DNA from: Gammaproteobacteria bacterium
GTDB lineage: Bacteria; Pseudomonadota; Gammaproteobacteria; HK1
Direction of reading: 5' to 3'
Assembly (NCBI GenBank): GCA_012103455.1
Contig: WLWT01000001.1
Coordinates: forward strand, 1,102,001-1,166,000
DNA length: 64,000 bases
In this document: positions 60,711-64,000 of the stretch, piece after piece
Layout of the letters: the number at the start of each line of letters is the position of its first letter
Position numbering within the stretch: the first letter of the stretch is position 1
Translations under genes and position numbers: made by a program
The notes under the pieces: generated by a model
What the model saw: only the letters and a program-made list of their open reading frames with translations
What the model was told of the DNA's origin: nothing
Databases searched by the model: none

Positions 60711-61748
60711 CTACAAGGCGCCGGCTGCCTTCAACTGGGCGATAAAATCCGTCATACCTTGCTCCTGCAAAACCCGTTCCGCCGTTGCTGGGTCAAAAGT
60801 GCCTTTAGCATTGAGCCAAGCGTCAATGGCGCCAGCCCTCCAGAGCTTCATTTCGGCCTCGTTTGGCACATACCACTCCTTGATCTGAGCCTTGATCGCC
60901 TCTTCACCCGCTTTTACCCAAGCGCGGTCAAGCTTCTGAACATGCTTGCCGAATGCCTTGGCGGCGGTATGCAGCCACTCTCTTTCCTGGGCAGTGAGCG
61001 CATCGTACTGGCGCTTGTCCATCGACAATTGGTTGCCCGACCATGACCCGCCGATTTCGGTGAAGTACTCAGCCACTTCATGCAGTTTAGCAACGTACTG
61101 CCACGGAGTTGCAACGTATTGGCCGGAAACGACGCCAGTTTGTAGGCCTTGGTAGAGTTGCGCCCAATCGTAAGGTACGGGAACAGCGCCCCAGTTCTTG
61201 ATAAGGGTGTACTCAATCGGGCTTTTGGTGACGCGCCATTTAATGCCTTTCATATCGGCCGGGGCATGAACCGGTCCGTGAGCATTGCCGAGCTGCCGAA
61301 AGCCACCGCTCGAATAAACAGTCAGACAAACGTGTCCGGCCTCTTCCGCGGCGATATCACATTGCTTCTTTGCCAGCCACTCCGAGGAGATGCGATCAGC
61401 ATCCTCAATGCTCTTGAAAATGTACGGCAGGTCAAAGACTGCCAACGCGGTGCCAAAGTTGCCGAAATTGGCCGTTGAGCTCGTCCACAGTGCGATGAGG
61501 CCCTGGTTCGCCTGCTCGCCACAGGTTTGCTCACTGCACAGGGATTTCCTGTAGTGAGGCTCGATCACCATCTTCCCGCCTGATACTTCCTTCAAGGTTG
61601 GAATCAGCGCCTGATCAATTGCGTCGCCAATGGGCATTCCTTTGAAGCCGACCGTTCCAAGCTTCAAGACTGTTTGCGCGTTCGCCCCTTGCGCACCAAG
61701 CAACATTGCCGTCGATGCAACGACCACCTTCCACAACGAAATCTTCAT
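60711..61748 (-). CDS. dctP: TRAP transporter solute-binding protein DctP
   Basis: A 345-residue periplasmic receptor with a Sec signal peptide (cleavage after AQGANA). Mature landmarks include LGTVGFKGMPIGDAIDQALI, LPYIFKSIEDADRISSEWLA and the family signature region GIKWRVTKSPIEYTLIKNWG, followed by PVPYDWAQLYQGLQTGVVSG. The Arg in KWRV corresponds to the carboxylate-binding arginine of the family. Four cysteines early in the chain (CSEQTCGEQ and two later) may form disulfides. It is the first gene of the minus-strand TRAP operon; the ligand is probably an organic acid of unknown identity. Confidence 0.93.
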   Translation of the reverse strand: MKISLWKVVVASTAMLLGAQGANAQTVLKLGTVGFKGMPIGDAIDQALIPTLKEVSGGKMVIEPHYRKSLCSEQTCGEQANQGLIALWTSSTANFGNFGTALAVFDLPYIFKSIEDADRISSEWLAKKQCDIAAEEAGHVCLTVYSSGGFRQLGNAHGPVHAPADMKGIKWRVTKSPIEYTLIKNWGAVPVPYDWAQLYQGLQTGVVSGQYVATPWQYVAKLHEVAEYFTEIGGSWSGNQLSMDKRQYDALTAQEREWLHTAAKAFGKHVQKLDRAWVKAGEEAIKAQIKEWYVPNEAEMKLWRAGAIDAWLNAKGTFDPATAERVLQEQGMTDFIAQLKAAGAL

Positions 61749-61875
61749 TACATCCTCCCTCCGCTTTAAGAACTACCTACCCGCATCATCATTCAATTGA
61801 GCGTTTGTTGATTAGATACACTCGTGATCGAAGAGCAACGATGCGGTAAGAGCCGTCAATCATGAACAGACCAAA

Positions 61876-62017
61876 GGGGACCTCTAACAACCGTAGCGAG
61901 CGGCGTTAGGGCAAGGCGCACGGAGCGCAGCAACCGCAGTGTATGGGTAATACATGAGGATTGCGAGCACCGCGCAACGCAGCCATAGCGGCGCGCAGTA
62001 GGTTGTTAGAGGTCCCC
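61876..62017. mobile_element. MITE-like element copy C (142 bp) with perfect 17-bp ends
   Basis: GGGGACCTCTAACAACC at the left is matched perfectly by GGTTGTTAGAGGTCCCC at the right. The interior shares ACCGCAGTGTATGGGTAATAC and TGAGGATTG with copies A, B and D but differs elsewhere, so it is a separate subfamily, the one to which copy E belongs. It lies in the divergent region upstream of dctP. Confidence 0.9.
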
Positions 62018-62151
62018 CAAACTCTTTTAGAACTGAAGAGCGAGAACCAAGATATGAGGTTCCATGGGTCAAGAACCAGCTAGCACCACGCGATGCACGT
62101 TGGCCAAGGGCCTGGCAGTCGCAGCGGATGTAAACGCTCCACGGCTCTTAA

Positions 62152-62291
62152 GAGCGCCGCTAAAAATAGTCATTGTTTCGTGAGTGCAAGGAAGCACCGC
62201 GCGCACAACCGCAGTGTATAGGTGATACCTGAGGATTGGAGCACGGCGCTGACGCCGCAATCGCGGAACAAGTGCATTGTTAGAGGTGCCC
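62152..62291. mobile_element. MITE-like element copy D (140 bp)
   Basis: The interior is almost identical to copies A and B, including GTGAGTGCAAGGAAGCACCG and CCGCAGTGTATAGGTGATAC. The left end (GAGCGCCGCTAAAAATAG) is diverged; the right end, read inward, is GGGCACCTCTAACAATGCAC. It lies between copy C and the MocR-type gene, so two copies share this one intergenic region. Confidence 0.88.
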
Positions 62292-62489
62292 TTAAGAAAT
62301 TTGCAATCTGCTCCTTACTGACACTGCCGTAGTTCGGCGATGCTTCCACATCGCCAAACCCTTTAAAAGTGACAGATGGTTCGAACTTGGAGGACAGTTG
62401 TGACCGCATGTGACAAGCTACTAGGCACCGGCGGGAGAAGAATGTGAGTCGAATATGAACCAATTCCCTTGGATGCTTAGCGGGTGCCC
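62292..62489. promoter_or_regulatory. Upstream region of the MocR-type gene
   Basis: These 198 bp contain no gene. They should hold the promoter of the regulator gene and perhaps operator sites. MocR-type regulators often control a divergent gene, here the dctP operon, but the two MITE copies now separate the two start sites. I could not define direct-repeat operators by eye. Confidence 0.35.
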
Positions 62490-63950
62490 ATGGACCCGAT
62501 GACGGTCAAGTTTGCGTTGCCTGAAGACTCCAGTCTCGGTCTTCGTGACCAGATTTGCGAAATGGTCAGCTCCGCAATCAACGCCCGGGCTTTATCGCCA
62601 GACAAACGCATGCCGTCCTGCCGCGAACTCGCCGACCAGCTCGGCGTGTCCAGGAACACGGTGTATTCAGCTTACAGCCGATTGACCGATCTGGGGCTGC
62701 TGGTTGTTCGAAATCGGTCGGGCTATTTCGTCAACCCGATCGCTCTGAGCGTCGCACCCGATGCAGAAAAAACGGCACCCGATGACGGTCTGGCCGATAC
62801 CCCCGCGCCGGTTACTCTAGACCCCCTTGGAATGGTGCCGGTGGACAATCCCCTGGATTGGACAACGTTCCCCTACCCTTTTGTTTACAACCAGATAGAT
62901 CCCGCTCTCTTCCCCATCGATAGCTGGCGTGAATGCACACGCCTGGCACTGAGAAGCACCAAGATGCCTGCGTGGCTGGACGATTCGGTCGAGAGTGACA
63001 GCGTGCAACTATCCCGGCAATTGCGCCAGCGGCTGTTGATCTCTCGTGGGATATACGCAAGTGAGGACGAAGTACTGATAACTCTGGGTGCCCAGAACGC
63101 GCTGTTCATCATCGGAACAGCGTTTGCCCAAAAGAATAAACGTATTGCGATAGAAGACCCCGGGTTTCATTACGGGCGCAACGCCTTGCAACTCGCCGGT
63201 AATCGACTTGTCGCAGTGCCGGTCGATGATGAAGGGCTTATCGTCTCGGCCATACCAGATGACTGCCAGTTGGTATTTACCACCCCCAGCCATCAATTTC
63301 CTACTATGGTGACCATGTCGCAGCAGCGTCGAAAACATGTGCTTGATGCGGCAGTAGCTCAGGATTTCCTGGTAATCGAGGACGATTATGAAGCAGAAAT
63401 GAACTATTTCAATTCGCGGTCACGATCCTTGCGATCACAAGACAGCAATGGTCGAGTCATCTATGTCGGAAGCTTATCCAAGACCATATCGCCCGGAATC
63501 CGACTGGGATTCATGGTGGCACACCGCGACATCATTACGCAGGCCCGAATCGTCAGAGGGGCGATGTTTCGTCACCCGCCAACAATCATTCAGGAAGTTG
63601 TAGCACTGTTTTTCCAGCTCGGTCACTACGATTCGCATCTGCGCAATATTGAACGGCGCTACAAGCGGCGATGGCACGCGATGAATGATGCGATTACCAA
63701 ACATCTGCATATGCTGGAACGTACGCCGACAAGGGGCGGCACGTCGTTCTGGCTTACTGGCCCCGAAAACTTCGACGCAACTGAGCTCGGCGAGCGCCTG
63801 CGGAAACGGGGCGTTCTAATCGATATCGGAGAAACGTTCTACATGAACAAGAACAAACGTAGCTTTCGACTTGGCTTCGCCTTCGTACCTTTGAGGAAAC
63901 TGGAAGACGGTATCAAGATTATCGCCGATGAAGTCAAACAACTTCTTTGA
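62490..63950 (+). CDS. MocR-type regulator (GntR DNA-binding domain plus aminotransferase-like domain)
   Basis: About 486 residues from ATG 62490. Residues about 15-85 form a GntR winged helix (LSPDKRMPSCRELADQLGVS, NTVYSAYSRLTDLGLL). After a linker, residues 130-486 form a class I aminotransferase-like fold with PLP-Lys in VGSLSKTISPGIRLGF, EDPGFHYGRNALQLAG and EDDYEAEMNYF. MocR proteins use PLP to sense amino-compounds or vitamin B6 and regulate a neighbouring, often divergent, gene. The natural target here would be the TRAP operon or a gene beyond the right edge. Confidence 0.92.
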   Translation: MDPMTVKFALPEDSSLGLRDQICEMVSSAINARALSPDKRMPSCRELADQLGVSRNTVYSAYSRLTDLGLLVVRNRSGYFVNPIALSVAPDAEKTAPDDGLADTPAPVTLDPLGMVPVDNPLDWTTFPYPFVYNQIDPALFPIDSWRECTRLALRSTKMPAWLDDSVESDSVQLSRQLRQRLLISRGIYASEDEVLITLGAQNALFIIGTAFAQKNKRIAIEDPGFHYGRNALQLAGNRLVAVPVDDEGLIVSAIPDDCQLVFTTPSHQFPTMVTMSQQRRKHVLDAAVAQDFLVIEDDYEAEMNYFNSRSRSLRSQDSNGRVIYVGSLSKTISPGIRLGFMVAHRDIITQARIVRGAMFRHPPTIIQEVVALFFQLGHYDSHLRNIERRYKRRWHAMNDAITKHLHMLERTPTRGGTSFWLTGPENFDATELGERLRKRGVLIDIGETFYMNKNKRSFRLGFAFVPLRKLEDGIKIIADEVKQLL

Positions 63951-64000
63951 ATCCGAATTTACTGTCCTTGCAAAAAACAAGATCTGTCTCTCGACGGGCT

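Overview
The window is a GC-rich bacterial chromosome segment with Shine-Dalgarno starts, tightly overlapping operons and TGA/TAA stops. Transporter families (TTT, TRAP, Liv), Cox-type molybdenum hydroxylase genes and IS630/IS4 elements suggest a heterotrophic proteobacterium, possibly an environmental or host-associated one rich in secondary metabolism and mobile DNA. The sequence alone does not identify the species. No rRNA, tRNA or CRISPR array was seen.

Region 1 (1-29.6 kb) is a hybrid NRPS/PKS locus. A minus-strand operon (5314 to the left edge) encodes an AsnB-type amidotransferase, a P-loop kinase, a 3-hydroxyacyl-CoA dehydrogenase, a stand-alone ACP, an acyl-CoA dehydrogenase and, cut by the edge, a class II aaRS-like aminoacyl:carrier-protein ligase. 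The last four have the composition of an ACP-linked PKS extender-unit pathway, and the ligase points to aminomalonyl-ACP. After an IS630 insertion in the divergent intergenic region, five plus-strand megasynthase genes follow (7501-27855): FAAL-ACAD-ACP, C-A-T, C-A[PRMT-like methyltransferase]-T, KS-AT-KR-ACP and C-A-T-TE. Read colinearly they would make a short acylated lipopeptide in which a probable Tyr/Phe unit is methylated and extended by one polyketide unit. A secreted alkaline-phosphatase-superfamily protein closes the locus on the opposite strand. With the kinase it could form a phosphorylated-prodrug pair.

Region 2 (29.8-43.5 kb) is a transport and catabolic block: a decayed SDR gene, a tripartite tricarboxylate transporter whose binding-protein gene is truncated and frameshifted next to an Rpn-family nuclease gene, a LarA-like protein, and a Liv-type ABC system. 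Its permease LivH has one in-frame TGA, and its LivF is fused to a Tm-1-like domain. A PEP-hydrolase/TIM-barrel family gene follows.

Region 3 (43.5-55.9 kb) joins a very long coiled-coil flotillin/SPFH protein to a Cox/XDH-type molybdenum hydroxylase operon: two CoxG-like SRPBCC proteins, a FAD subunit, a 2Fe-2S subunit, a Mo subunit encoded by two ORFs, a MoxR ATPase, a CoxE-type VWA protein, and an SMP-30/isochorismatase fusion. A defective IS630 element sits between the FAD and Fe-S genes.

Region 4 (55.9-64 kb) holds a TRAP transporter (DctP, DctM, DctQ) broken up by mobile DNA and a divergent MocR-type regulator. A family of about 140-bp terminal-inverted-repeat elements (MITE-like) has five recognisable copies in the window, two of them interrupted by IS4-family elements. 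A second theme is short 12-17-bp tandem repeats in gene ends and domain linkers, most of them keeping the reading frame.
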